Shown one piece after another: positions 1 to 12,196 of a stretch of 64,000 nucleotides of DNA (positions are counted from its first letter, which is position 1; each line of letters opens with the position of its first letter). Made by a program: the position numbers and the translations under genes. Source of the DNA: Parascedosporium putredinis (Eukaryota > Ascomycota > Sordariomycetes > Microascales > Microascaceae); NCBI GenBank assembly GCA_949357655.1, contig CASHTG010000009.1, forward strand, positions 186,001 through 250,000, written 5' to 3'. The notes under the pieces are model-generated. The model did not search any database and was not told the DNA's origin. It was given only the letters and a program-made list of their open reading frames with translations.

Positions 1-3000
1 AAGAATGACCTGGCATTTGAATCACAGTGGGAAGTTCTGGATGGAGTGGATCCAAGCAAGGCGAATAGTTGAGGAACCATTGGCCGGTTTGATGCAGGGG
101 TTTACACTTGCAACCGGGCAGACCGGGGTCGGGGACAGCGCCCCGTACGGTACTTGGCAGAGAGTTGAGGTATCAAGGGGAGCAGAGACCATAAGTAAAA
201 CGGGTCACACCTCGGCGAAGGAGAATCTTCAAAGCAGGTTCTCTCCTTTTGAGGTCCTCCGCTTCGACTTTCGGCCCCCCTCAGTTGAGGCCAGACTGGA
301 GGTTTCTTTCTCGTTCGAGAGAGAGAGAGAGAACATTGATCGCCATGGACGTACCCACAACGGGTGCGCTTGACTGGGCTAAGCCAGCGAGCCAATGGCA
401 GGGCTAGGCCTCGGAGCTTTGCTGTGGCTGGCTTCTGACATGACCAGGTACATTGAACAGGTGTGATCCAGCTCGGCCTTCAATGTTCGCAACAGTAGCC
501 CCAGCTGCCCAGCACAAGAACATCCACCATTGATCTCCTATTCAATCGAGGCACTCCCAAAAAGGCGAAAAGGTGGCAAGCAACGCCCCTTGTTCCTTTT
601 GTTCGATATTGATCTATTACCGACCGAATCAACCGGGATCAATATCGATGTCAGGGCAGGCCGAGGAGTAAATTGGGCCCTCAAGCTGCATCCACTGCGC
701 AACTGTGTCCTTTCACAAGCCAGACCCCGTGATGCGCGTCGACGGGAGTGGAGTTTAAAAGAGCAACACTGTATATAGTTGCTGCCGGGTTCGCATTAAG
801 CCAGTCACCCGGCTAGCACCAGGTACAGAGACTGTCCCGTAGAATATTGAACTGAAGCGATCGCACCCGGGTCAGGTGCCCAAGGGGAGATACAATGGAT
901 ACAGCATTCAACGCACCATTCCCCGATCGTTAAGCCAAGAGGGTAAGGAGGTTATGTAGGTTCATGCCAGCTTGGGATGTACCTTTGCTCGCCGCCGCTA
1001 ATTTCATTAAAGCAATCATGGGTAAAGGTTATTTTATTATAAGAACCATCCTCTCACTTCTTCGCGGGGCGGCGCCCCCACAAGGATAGAGATTGCTTCA
1101 TTATGAATGGGCGCCAGAGGTTTTGGTGTCGCGATTCTATACATTCAAAGTATTTTTGATTACAGTAAAACAGCGCTCCACAGATCCACACAAGAAAGGA
1201 GCTCTGACAATTTCGAATAAAGGTTCAATGTGTCCATTCGAGAGAGTTGGAGGGAGGATCGGCGGGGCTGGGCTATGGACCGACCGCCACAATCAACGGC
1301 AATTAGCCACATTGGTGAGAACGAGCAGCGACTACCTGAGTGGCCGAGGCGACTTAATGACCCTTGGAGGCCAGTCAGCTCGTGCACACTATTGCTGATG
1401 GACGCTCGGGGCGCCACGATTTGTGGCAGCACCGGATCCTGAATCCCAGTGCTGCGAACTGAAACGTCAACCACGTCCATCCCAACATCGGACTGGTTCC
1501 TCGAAGCCAGAATTTCTTCTCCAAGACGCGGAAGGGACCAAAGCGCCGTCGATCCCGGAAGTGATGGAATGAACAAACCAACCCCTTAGGGCTTTTTTTT
1601 TTCTTTATTTTTCTCCTTCTTTCCGGCACTCTTCTCTCTTGACCCAAAGCTGAGAGTGACCGGTGATGGGCACATCGTAGACAAGTGTTAAAACATGTTA
1701 GAATCGTCCCAAGTCGGACGTTTTCGCTCGTGTAGCTTACCTAAGACCTAAAGCTCACAAGCTGACCCGAACGGATCCAGAGGAGTTCTTGCTATCTGAT
1801 TCACAGCTGGCCGCGGTCTTAGGGAGAGCTGAATGGTAGGGTTGGGCAGAGAGACACGCCGAACAGCGCTGGCCTAGGGCTGGAGCAGGGCAGTGCTGAG
1901 GAATGTGGTAATCCCGACATCTATGGAACGCATGGATGTTTCGATCCACGATCCACGCTAAAAGGCGGCTCTCTTGAAGGGGAGAGAGGACACACATCAG
2001 CGAAAAACCCAAGTGAATGGAGAGCGAGCACGGGTCCGGAGAAACTCGCTGCCAGCAGCCCGTTTTCCTTATCCCGGGCTACGGCCCAACCACAAGATAT
2101 CGGGCTCTCCAAACATATACGACGGATCCATCCGTCCATGACTCCCCGCCGATTGCCCATGGCCAGCTCCCGAGCCACACACACGAAGTTCAGCTTCTAT
2201 TAAGCGTATCCGAGGAAAATAGACTCTCAACCCCCCCGGTCCTTGAGCCTGCAAAGCACCGCAACGACACAGATGGACCACCCCCTTCGCCACACTTCGA
2301 AGGCATCCAGAAAAACTCCGCCGCGTGCCCGCAGAGGATTTCGTGAACAAGCAAGCTCCCCTCAGGCCGCACTTGGTGTATCACGGGCGCTTAAGATGCC
2401 AGTGGGCTTGCGCCAAAATCTGGCCTAGCCTTAATAGCCTCTTTTTCCCCAAAAGCCCCCGCCCCCTTCCTCTCCCCCCGCAGATCCCACCCTCCCTCTC
2501 ACCCGGTCACGGCATCTCCTCCGAACACTTCTAAATTTGGCACGTCTGACACCCACCCTAAGCACCAACGAATAGCGTAATTGTTCCTCGTACCTTGTCC
2601 GTTACTTTTCTGGTGAAGGTTCGCATTCCATGCATACCATTTGATGACAATAGAACCCACCCAGCCCATGACAGGTTTCTTGCTTTCTCGTGTTTTGCGC
2701 CTAAAGGATCTTTGTTGTCTTTTGCCCTGGCTCCCATCGCGAGGAAGCGTATTCACAGGCCCAATTGTAGCGTAATTCCTACTTCGTTCCGTCATGGTCG
2801 GGCTGGCTCAAGGGATGACTAAAGATGACAACAGGCTAGAGACTCGTAATGGAATCTCTTTCTGGCGAGTTTCAACGACTGTCTTCGTTGGTATTCGCAA
2901 CAGAAACAATCAGCCCGTATTCTGTAGGCAAGTGTTTCCATGACCGAGGAGTATCTCAGTGGCGCCGCCAAAGCTTTCTCCTCAGTCATAAGCTCTGGGC

Positions 3001-3550
3001 GACAAGGAGCTAAAGACATCGTCATGTTGATATGATAGTAGATTAAAAAGATAACCAGTGCATTTATATACTTGTAAAGGCAACACACATGAAAATATAG
3101 GCCATTATCAAAGAACGTTCCCAGGGTGCCCAGAAAAAGAGAAGAAAAAACAATCCACATCGCCGTCCCAGAAACCCGCAATGCCAGTAAAGTGTAATGA
3201 GAAAAAGGGACCGGAAATAAAGGTGCGTTTGGGTCAGGATGGAAGACCCAAGAGGGATAAGGGCGCGAAGAGCCCGTCTCGTCTCATTATGACCGGTCCC
3301 GCGCGCCGCCTCAAACGCCTCCCACCGGTCCCCCCGCTCGTTTTTGTTGACTCCAACTCGTCCGAAGAAAGGCCTTGGTTTTATCCCTTCTGTCATCCTT
3401 TCTTCGTCGATAGTGCTTGATGAACGAGTGATATATAAAGATAAAATATAAAAAGGCAGAAGATGAAAAAGGAAAGAGAAGACCATCTACAGTTTGCCAC
3501 ATCCTCTTTGCCTCTCGCGCCCTCTGTGAGCCATGGCAACAATCAATAGG
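1..3550. other. intergenic, no recognisable gene
   Basis: No open frame here resembles a known family, shows a convincing intron pattern or keeps fungal codon character. Frames of 60-140 codons exist on both strands but overlap each other and look like chance frames in DNA of roughly even base composition. There are short GA-rich (312-333) and T-rich patches. The right end lies just downstream of the stop of the cupredoxin-like gene on the minus strand, so its 3' UTR should lie in about 3300-3550. Confidence 0.6.
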
Positions 3551-5122
3551 TTACCGGCTTGACCGGAAACCCGCCTCGTTACCTTGCGCCCATGAGAAAC
3601 GGTCCGCTCTGTTATCGGCTTGTGTGCTGGCAGGTAGTTCGACGGGTGCTTCTTGTACGGGCGCCTCGTAGTGCACTTGCTGGTATTGTCCGCTAATACA
3701 CGCCATGTTAGCATTGCCCGTCTATGCTTTGAAGCACATGCAGAATTCACCACTCCTCGCTGTATTTCCCCTCTTCCGGCGCGCCAGAAGAGAAGAAACC
3801 AGGAACGGGGATAGAAAGAAAAGGCTTACCCATCGACCGTGGTCCCAGTCACGTTGGGCACCACAAAGCCCCCGTATCCCGGGCTTCCCACTGTTCCGCT
3901 CCACCTTTCCGTCGTCATAGTCATGGGCGTCATCGCGGGTTTGTGCTCCGAGGTGGGAGAGAAGGGCGAGCTAGGGGCATGTTCGCTGCCGCTGCTGCCG
4001 CCGCCGCATCGCCACCAGCGGGCGCGCCAGCTCCCATGCTCTTTCGGTAGGCACGATCCATTCCGCCATTGCGACCACAGTAATAGATGAGACCAGCCGC
4101 GCCGAGAAGAACCGCAGCGCCGCCAATGGCAATACCGGCGATGGCGCCGGAGGAGAGGCCGTGGCTGTGAGACGAGTTATTGTCGCTGTTGGAGCCGCTT
4201 TTATCGCCGGAGGAGCTTCCGGAATCGTCTCCGTCATAGCCGCCCTTGATGTCGTCGGGCTTCTCCGACTCGGAAGGCCAGTCGTCTCCGGGGATGAGCT
4301 CGAACTCGGCGTGCTCTACAAACTCGAGGTGGCCGGCGAGGGTTTGGTTTTTGTTCTAGGACGGATCGAACGTTAGTACACTCCACGAAAGAAAGCACCT
4401 CGTGATCTAAAACCTTGATGGAGTGCCAAAACGAGATTGTTTGAACCTACAGGGTTGATAACGCCAATCATGTGCTTGTCCATGCACGATCCCTTGGCGC
4501 CGCAGTAGAAGAAGATCGGTTCCGTATCGTTGATCTTGAGGTTGAAGACGGGGCTCTAGATAAGAGAAAGGTGTCGAGATTAGTAGACTGAAGGGCTACC
4601 ACAACCAAAAGGTTGCTCATAAAGGGGAAAAGAAGAGGGAGCTTACATCTTCCGAAATTCCGCTCATGATGTGGGGGCCGTCGTAGAAGCCCTCCTTGTT
4701 CTCACCAACGAGCTCGTAAGGGATGCAGCCATACTCATAGTTGGCCCGGATGACGGAGTGGTCCGGAGGGTAGAACTTGAAAGCTAGAAAGGACATCGCC
4801 TAATTAGTATCCCGCATTTCGTGATATTGTACAAAAGTACGAGGGGGATAAACACTTGGAAACCTACCAACTGTGTCGCCGGGCTTCGCAAACGTCTCGT
4901 TTGGCGTAAATTTGAATCCCGACTAAGAATCACGGCCCCTGTTAGTAAACCCGGAAGAGAGGAAGAGAGAGAATTCTCAAAGTGCCTTACCCAGCCCACT
5001 CGGATAGTATGTGTTGTAGGTTCCGAGCTTTCAGACTCCGAAGGTGTAGGTGGTTCCGTGGTGGTCTGGGAAAGCGCGCCCACGGCCAAGAGGCCGAGTG
5101 TCGCCGTCAGGTAGCGCAACAT
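3551..5122 (-). CDS. Cupredoxin-like extracellular protein with single transmembrane segment
   Basis: The start is the ATG at 5122, which opens a signal peptide (MLRYLTATLGLLAVGALS). Five introns with GT/AG borders fit: 4923-4990, 4784-4867, 4556-4646, 4356-4450 and 3693-3829; the last has a TGCTAAC branch site. Spliced exons give a fungal extracellular cupredoxin domain: GDTVAFKFYPPDHSV, then CIPYE, then FFYCGAKGSC and HMIGVINP. A Ser/Asp-rich linker, one hydrophobic segment (AGIAIGGAAVLLGAAGLIYY) and a cytoplasmic tail containing GSPGYGGFVVPN follow. The family is known as serine-rich or cupredoxin-like surface proteins of unclear function; the blue-copper ligand set looks incomplete. The reading frame breaks at a C run (plus-strand GGGG 3974-3977): the uncorrected frame stops at 3930-3932, while one extra base joins it to the conserved-looking tail ending at 3551. 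I infer about 370 residues. The family call is firm; the exact exon borders are less so. Confidence 0.85.
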
Positions 5123-8100
5123 GGCTCCGATACTATGTTTGCGATCGCTGTTTCCTGAGAAGATGCGTACGGAAAGAACAGCCAACTCGTCGAAAGGGTG
5201 TAACCCGATCCTCCAATGATATCAATCGGGTCGAATTTGTGTAGTTGGTTTCTCTCGTCTTTCTATTACACGATCGAAGAGCTGCGTCTTGTTTATGCTG
5301 GCTTCCTGGGTATTGATCGTATGGTGAGGAGTCAAATCCGAAGAGCTGTGTGTAAGCTGAGGAGCTTTTGAGGACGCAACAGGGTGGGAACGGCCCAACA
5401 GGTGATCGAGATAAGTAGAAGCACGATTCCTAGAACAAGACTAAAACCTTATGGCCTAGACTCTCATGGAAAGGAGGAAACTGATTCAGCTCTGCCAACA
5501 AAGGGAGAGGTCGGATGGGGTGGGAAGAAGAGGAGAGGAGAAAAAGAGAACCGAGTCCTTGACTTTCAAGATGTGGAAAAAAAAAGAGAGAAAACTTGTC
5601 AAGCGGACGGGAACCGGCAAGACATCAAAGTTAAAAAAGGGGACCAAGAAGGGAAGACGGAAACTTTTGTCCTGTCTTCTTTTACGCGGGGTGTACCGGA
5701 GGGGGGATGGGCACGCAGCGTGTCTACCGGGGCCAAGGGACGTGGACAATACCCGAGCGGACTAGGGGCGGAAGATGATATATTGGGACCAGAGGTGGTA
5801 AGGTGGTGACGGTGGGATCAAGGTACTATATTCGTGCTGACGGCCAATATGCAGTGATACGGCCAGTTGGTGGAGGTCATGGACGGAGGAGGGGGCAAGG
5901 ACCCAAGGGAGGGGGTGGAGGATGGTGAGATCGTGGACGGCACCCAGTCCGCGTTGAATAGCCTGGCCGAAGCCTCTCTCTACGCCCCCTCCTTCGCCGC
6001 CGGTGCTGCTCAATGAGGGGGCTGTACCTATGAGAGGTGCGCCATGAAGAAGGTGGGAATACAATCAGGAAGGCGTTGACTGGGGCTGTGATGACAGAGC
6101 AGAGCTTCTCTCGAGTCTTACGGCATTGGGAGAGCTCTATTAAGGGAGACGGGTGTCTCCGGACGGACATGTCAAGAAAAGCTACTAGTGTCGATCTCTC
6201 CCATCAATCCTCACCCCTTCCTTGAAAGGATCTCATGTTCAATCTCGTTCAGGCTGGGGAAGCCTCGTGTTTTTCGCTGTGGCGTGCTCCTTCCTGGCCA
6301 TGGCCATGGATGATGATCATCCTGCGCTCGAGGGCTTGCACGCCTGGGAGCCTGATCCGGAACAGATGCCGAAAGATGGAAAGAAAAAAAAAAAAGGAAA
6401 GAAAAGGAAAAGAAACATGCGCAATAGGAAAGGGCAGTACGGAAGCAAAGGAGAAAATAATAGAAGGAACGGATGGGGAAATGGCCTGGGGCTAGACCAC
6501 CGGTTATTGAGAGGAAGAGTACATGGAGTACCCCATCGATACGATACTTACATGGTCGACGAATGGCCAAATTGATCAATGACAAAAAGAGGGGTGGTCA
6601 AGAAGGGACTTTGCATGGTAAACATTGATCGATCAATGCCTCAACTTGGTCTTTACTCCCTTCTAGCATCCTAGCGGGGAGGCACAGACATTGGCCTCTC
6701 TATCGGATTTCCTTGGCTTGTGTATCGATTGATGGGGAATAGATTATTGCCGCCGTTTTGGAGGCGAAGCGGGTATACTTCTCAAAACTGCTTGCGGAAT
6801 ATAGCCCCAAGCCTATCTATCCATTCCCCAAGCATATGCACGGAGCACAACATTTCTCCAAACACGAACAGCGCTGGGTGTCAGTTCGTTGGAAGGTTGG
6901 GAGGGTTTCCTTTTTCTTTTCTTTTTGGCTTGTTTTTATCTTGCTCTCATGGCTTCATAGATGCAAGTCGCATTCGCAAAGGATGACGATAATAATAGTA
7001 GGGAAGAATGAAAGCGGAACGTCAAACACAGCAATGAGCACAGCCAAGGGCCAAGCCAAGTTCCGCAGCGGCTTGAATCTAACTCGATATTGCCTAGCCA
7101 TCGCCTGGCTCTGGGCGCAGGGTTTTGTCCGCCGCGCCTCCGCTGGCTACTGGAAAACCCATCCAAGCGAAGTAAGTTGGACAGAGAGAGGGACGGAGAG
7201 AGGGAAAAAGAGGAAAAGAGACAGCGGTGGAGCATCCACTGACAAGAAAACGACGGTGTACATTGCCTGGCGCAATGTTGGCATTGGTGTTGGGCAGGGG
7301 GTGTGGAAGTGGGGGTGTGCAGTTAATTGCTGATGCTTTCAACGTGCTCTCAGGGGATCGACGGCAGCTTCAACCCGGCTCCCTTCCTTCCCTCTCTCGC
7401 TTGACCCAGAATTTGGTACATTATGTCGCCCTCGCAGCAGCAGCATAATGCAAGATATCAGAGATTCGTGCGCACATGTTGGGGAGGCACTCACTTCAAT
7501 AGACGCGAGTTTGTTGAAGGCTGGAATCACCAGATCTTGGTTAGTGCCTGCGTCCACAAGCGGTCGTCGTTGTGGCCGGGATGGGGAGACGGGTTGCATC
7601 GTTGGGACACGGCCTAAGAACGCTAAGCTGTGTGGATGCTATCTCCAAAGAAGAAAGGACTGAGTTGGTTAGTATTCGGTGGCGAGCCGGAAGGGCAAGT
7701 CTTTCCCAGGTGTTATTAAGGGCTGGGGCAAACGCTAGACAGAGAACCCGTTATTGCTTGCTCCGGATATGATCGCCTCCACGTCTTGATTCAACCTGAA
7801 AGGTGTACAGGTGATATCAAGGGTACACGATGTGGATTGGGGGTAGTTTCGCCTGCGAGAAACCCTCTCACCAGCGATACCCTCAACTATAAACATGATA
7901 GAGCGAGGCCTTGAATAGCTCCATCTGACTGATGCGACTGACGCGATGACAAATGGGTCAGCTTTTGATGAAATAGATCAAATTGATGCCGACGGCGAAT
8001 TCCTCCCCCATTTCCGTTGTTTTCAATTTCTTTGGCCGCATTAATTCCGGTCGCAGGCCAGGACGAGGTCTTGGGAGCGGCGAGCAATTTTCTTTCTGTC

Positions 8101-11100
8101 GGGTTACCCGGCCTCGTTTAACCCGCCGGCAGAATGGAAGAGCACTGTATCTAAAGCGCCTCCCCGTCAATCGACTTGGTCAACTTGCCTTCCAGATGGA
8201 GGGCGACAAAGGGAACATTAGAAAACAAGGGCGAATCGTGACATGCTGAAGCAACGACATGAGCGTCGCGCCTGGGACATCACAGCGCCTTCTCCAGGGC
8301 CGAGCACTTATCAAAGGAGGGACGACGCACAGTCTTGAGGATTCCAGAGCCTCGCATGAGCTTTAGTTGACCGTGGCGCGTGCGATTCCGACTTTGCAGC
8401 GATGCCAAATGGTGCCTTGGCATCCTGCCTGTGAGGTTATGGATAAGATCACAAAAGTCGGCGGCGGGAAAGAACGACGTGCGGACCAAGCAGAGAGCTA
8501 GCTACTGTATAAAGGGATGGATACTCTTCAGTGCTCTCTTGGCCATCTTTGCTCCCTCCATCCCGCACTCATCCATTGTAGACGGGACTCTCAAGTTCTC
8601 TTGCATTGCTTGCTACCCGTACGCGCCTTCTCGGCAGCAGCTCGGGTCACACAAAAGTGTTCATGCTACCTCGTACCTTCCCCCTCTCTCGTCTTTCCCC
8701 CAAAATTTCCCAAAAAGTCACAAAACGGCTCAAGTAGATTGTACTTTCCGTTGCACACAGTCCAGAGAGGAATTGGTCAATCCTCCTCTTGCGACACTGT
8801 TGCGCCTTATCTTCCCTACGTTCTTGCTTTGGGGATTCCTTGAAGCATGCTTGGCATCTATGGATCCTGTTCTTCTTCATAGTCATTCGTGGTCCAAGTA
8901 CCACCAGTGCTCTCTTCGCGCATGGCCCGGTTGCCTCGTTTGGAGGGGTCGCCGAAGAAGGCAATGTCGATACCTTCCCGAAAGAGAAACAAACCTTCTT
9001 CGCACATCTAACCAACCGCAGCGGAATCAAAGCCAGCGATGGCAGAGCGGGGGCCTTTTACCAACACCTGCTGGCTGTCACCACCCATAGAAATCTCCTA
9101 GTGTCAAGCTGAGGTGCCAAGTTAGGAAACCAGGGCGTCGAGCTAAGGTTGGCCATCCAGAGCCCTCGTTCAGGTATCTTAGCTTCAGGCATCGAGGGCT
9201 TTCAGTGTTGCTTGGTCGAGGCCAAAGAAGGAAAGAGGAAAAGCTTGTTTTCCCAAGTTTCGTCCCCACCCCCTTTCAAGTGGTGACGAGCCAGCCAACA
9301 GCCAAGCCAGCCCAGCCCAGCCCTACCGGATCCGCCACTATTTGACAACCTCCGTTAGCGCGCAACGTGATTGACTAGAGAGCACTTGAGTTAATGGGGT
9401 TGTAATAGTGGGGAGCCTCTCGCCACCCGACCTAAGCCTATTCAACGTTAATCCTTTTCCGTGCGGGGGCGATAACTGTCTGAGGTTGTTGAAGAAATGG
9501 TCACTCGACAGCCATGGGGAGGAAGAAGCGGACATTGAAGATGATGGGAAACTCCTCAGGATGCGAGATACCTCTCCCATGCTATCTTTACTATACGCCG
9601 ATGCACGCTAGGCCCCGTCCGGTGTAGGGTTTACCATCAGTCCGGGGCGTCCACTTTGCATTTTCCCTATCCCTGTCAGCCTTGAAGCTCCAACTAAACT
9701 TTGCTTTGCTCCCTTGACAAAACTTGCCAAAACTAATTTGACACCCGACTTCACCCACTCTCCCTCCCCTCCGCCTTAGACCAAGAATGATGATCTCTCG
9801 ACAAGGCCTGAGTGGGGCGGAGGATCCGACAAGGGTGTCATTTGTGATGGGATCCGTGCTTGGAGCTGGATTGTTTCCTTTGGTCCTCGAGATGAGGGTA
9901 CGGAGGGTACAGAGGGGAGAGAAAACAATGCTCAAAGGACCCTCGCATTCTCACCAACCAAGCGTGCAGTTGAAAGGCTCGTGGTAATAGTAGAATGGCA
10001 CTGTGGCATGTCCCGACAACGTGGCATATCTGATGATTCCCGAAGAACCTGGGCGGCGGTGCCAATTGGACTGTCCATTGTGCTATTATGTATTATTATG
10101 CAAGGCCGGAGAAGGACGAGGATTGGGTCCCTCCTCTGAGGTAGGTTGGATTTGGATTTGAAGGAAAGACACGCTTGGTGGTCGTGAAATCCGAGGACAA
10201 GCCATCGTGTCTACCCGAGGAGGCGAGGTTTTCATTGCGCCTCGAACATGAAGGGAAACGGGCTTCCGGATTGCTTGTCCTCTGTTTTTGTCTTTCTTCT
10301 TCCTTTTCCATCTTCTTTTGGGCCAATCTATTGACCCTAGAGCCTGGTTGAAGCTTGAAAATCAAGAAACAGGATTAATGCTCGGCCAAACCGCATCTTC
10401 CCTCCGCTTGGGAAGTGGAGAGCTTCGCATCCCTTCAGCGCCACATTACCTCGTACAAGTACGATCAACAACCTCCCCATCAAACGCCATCCCTCAGCCC
10501 GTGAGGTGAGGGGTCTGGAGAGAAGCACGGCCAGCTGCTCCGGCCCCCAAACCTTTTCGCCCTAGAGCAAGAGTAGGAACAGTTGTTCGCTGGGCGCGGG
10601 CTCCTTCCACACCACCGACCTTCCAGTTTTATAGTTTCTTTTGGAGGGTGGATCAAGAAACCTGTTCCACCTTACTGTGATTTGACGGTGAAGGCTGGCC
10701 CAGCTAGCCGTGGCTGTCGTGCATGGCGCCGACTTTGGGGACTAGATGGCCAACCTGTGCGTACACGGACTGGTATGCCGGCTGGGTGTAGCCTTGCCAA
10801 AACGAGACGCAAGAAGCGATCAAGAACGTCAATCGATAGGGTGCTGAAAAGAAAAAAGGTGCAGAAATCCAAGCTAAAAAGAAAAAGCCATGCGGTCTAA
10901 GATGGCCAGTCCCAAAGCATGGAAATCAACACCGGGAAATACTTGTAGAAAGGAAACCTTGGAAATGTCCTTGAAGGTTCCCAGAACCGACACGAACCGG
11001 GGCCCGGATTTCCAGAATCCTTCCCCGCCGTTCCTCCTCTCAACGTGGATTTTCGCCAATCTGACAAAGATACCCCAAAATCTTACGCTTCCTTCCATGG

Positions 11101-12196
11101 CCAACTCCGCCCTTTTTCCTCCTCGTAACAACAGGGCAAGGCAAATGGGAGAGGGGAGGAAAAAAGGGGTAGGGAACAAGGTCCCGCCGTTCGCGACCTG
11201 GCGGGCCAGGACCTGGGAGCTGGGACAAGACCGACCGGCACCAAGGTACATCCGTGAGGCTGGCCCAGCTAGTGCTGACGGATGCTTCATTTACCAATGT
11301 GACGGACCAAGAGCAAACGTCTCACCGTACTTCGTAGTTTCTCCTCTTCTCTGGCTCGTTCTATTCGCCGAGAAAAGGAAGAAGGCAAGAAAGTAAACGG
11401 AGGCATAAAGGGAGGCTCGGGCTAGGGGCCTCCTTGTCCTCGTCCAACTCAACATACCCCCTGGATCGCGCGTGTTCGCAGCATTCCGCCGGAATAGCCG
11501 TTCGGTCATTGCGTTTCTTTCTTGTTCGCTTTGGATCATGCAGCCTGCTCGTTATCGATGGTGCGGTGTGCAGGATGAGCAGCTCTTCCTTTGGGAAGGA
11601 GGAACGAGGAGCCCTGGAGGATGCTGGGTGGCTTGCAATCTCAGCTACCTTGGCCTTCGCTTCAAGGGCCTTGTCGTTCTTGAGCTCAAAAGACATTTAC
11701 TGCAGCCCGGTGCCTTCTCTCTGGGTAGCAAGGGTCATTATTTAGTCCTGTCCCTCTGCAGGCTGACCGTAAACTTATGCAACAAGACCCGAGCTCCCTC
11801 AAGGTTAGAACATCACGGATCGCGAAGCTTGAGGTCCCGCGATGTTATGTGTTCGTAACCCAAACACATCAATTGATAAAGGGAGAAGAAGTAGGATCTA
11901 AAAACAGCAGCCCTTTATTGCCGTGCTTTGCTGCGATTTGATCTATTTGGCAATTCTTTGCCGAGGTATACGTATGTCTTTTGTTTACTCTAACAGCCCG
12001 AGCTTGCCCTCCAAAATCGAATCCTTGGTATCTCTGAATAGTTACACGGGGAAAGAGGAAAGGAAAGGAAAAAGAAAAAGAAGTAGGCTAGAAAAAGAGG
12101 AAAGATGGTGAGAAAGAGGGCAACTGGAAGAGACAAAGGATAGATGACTGAGAACACGCAGAGTCTTCTGCTTAGTTTTAGCCACAGCTCCCCATT
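5123..12196. other. 7-kb gene-poor stretch
   Basis: No conserved protein can be read here on either strand. The longest frame (about 8380-9090, plus strand) has no recognisable domain, though a TATA-like TATAAAGG lies inside it near 8508. Purine-rich runs occur near 5480-5650 and 6370-6420. The leftmost 500 bp should hold the promoter of the cupredoxin-like gene. The rightmost part (about 11900-12196) is AG-rich and probably contains the ALG6 3' UTR. A lineage-specific or non-coding transcript cannot be excluded from sequence alone. Confidence 0.5.

Noticed and set aside
8380..9090. 236-codon plus-strand frame with a TATA-like box inside it near 8508
   Set aside because: No signal peptide at its start, no domain, low-complexity mixture of residues typical of chance frames. 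Kept only as a place to look for transcripts.
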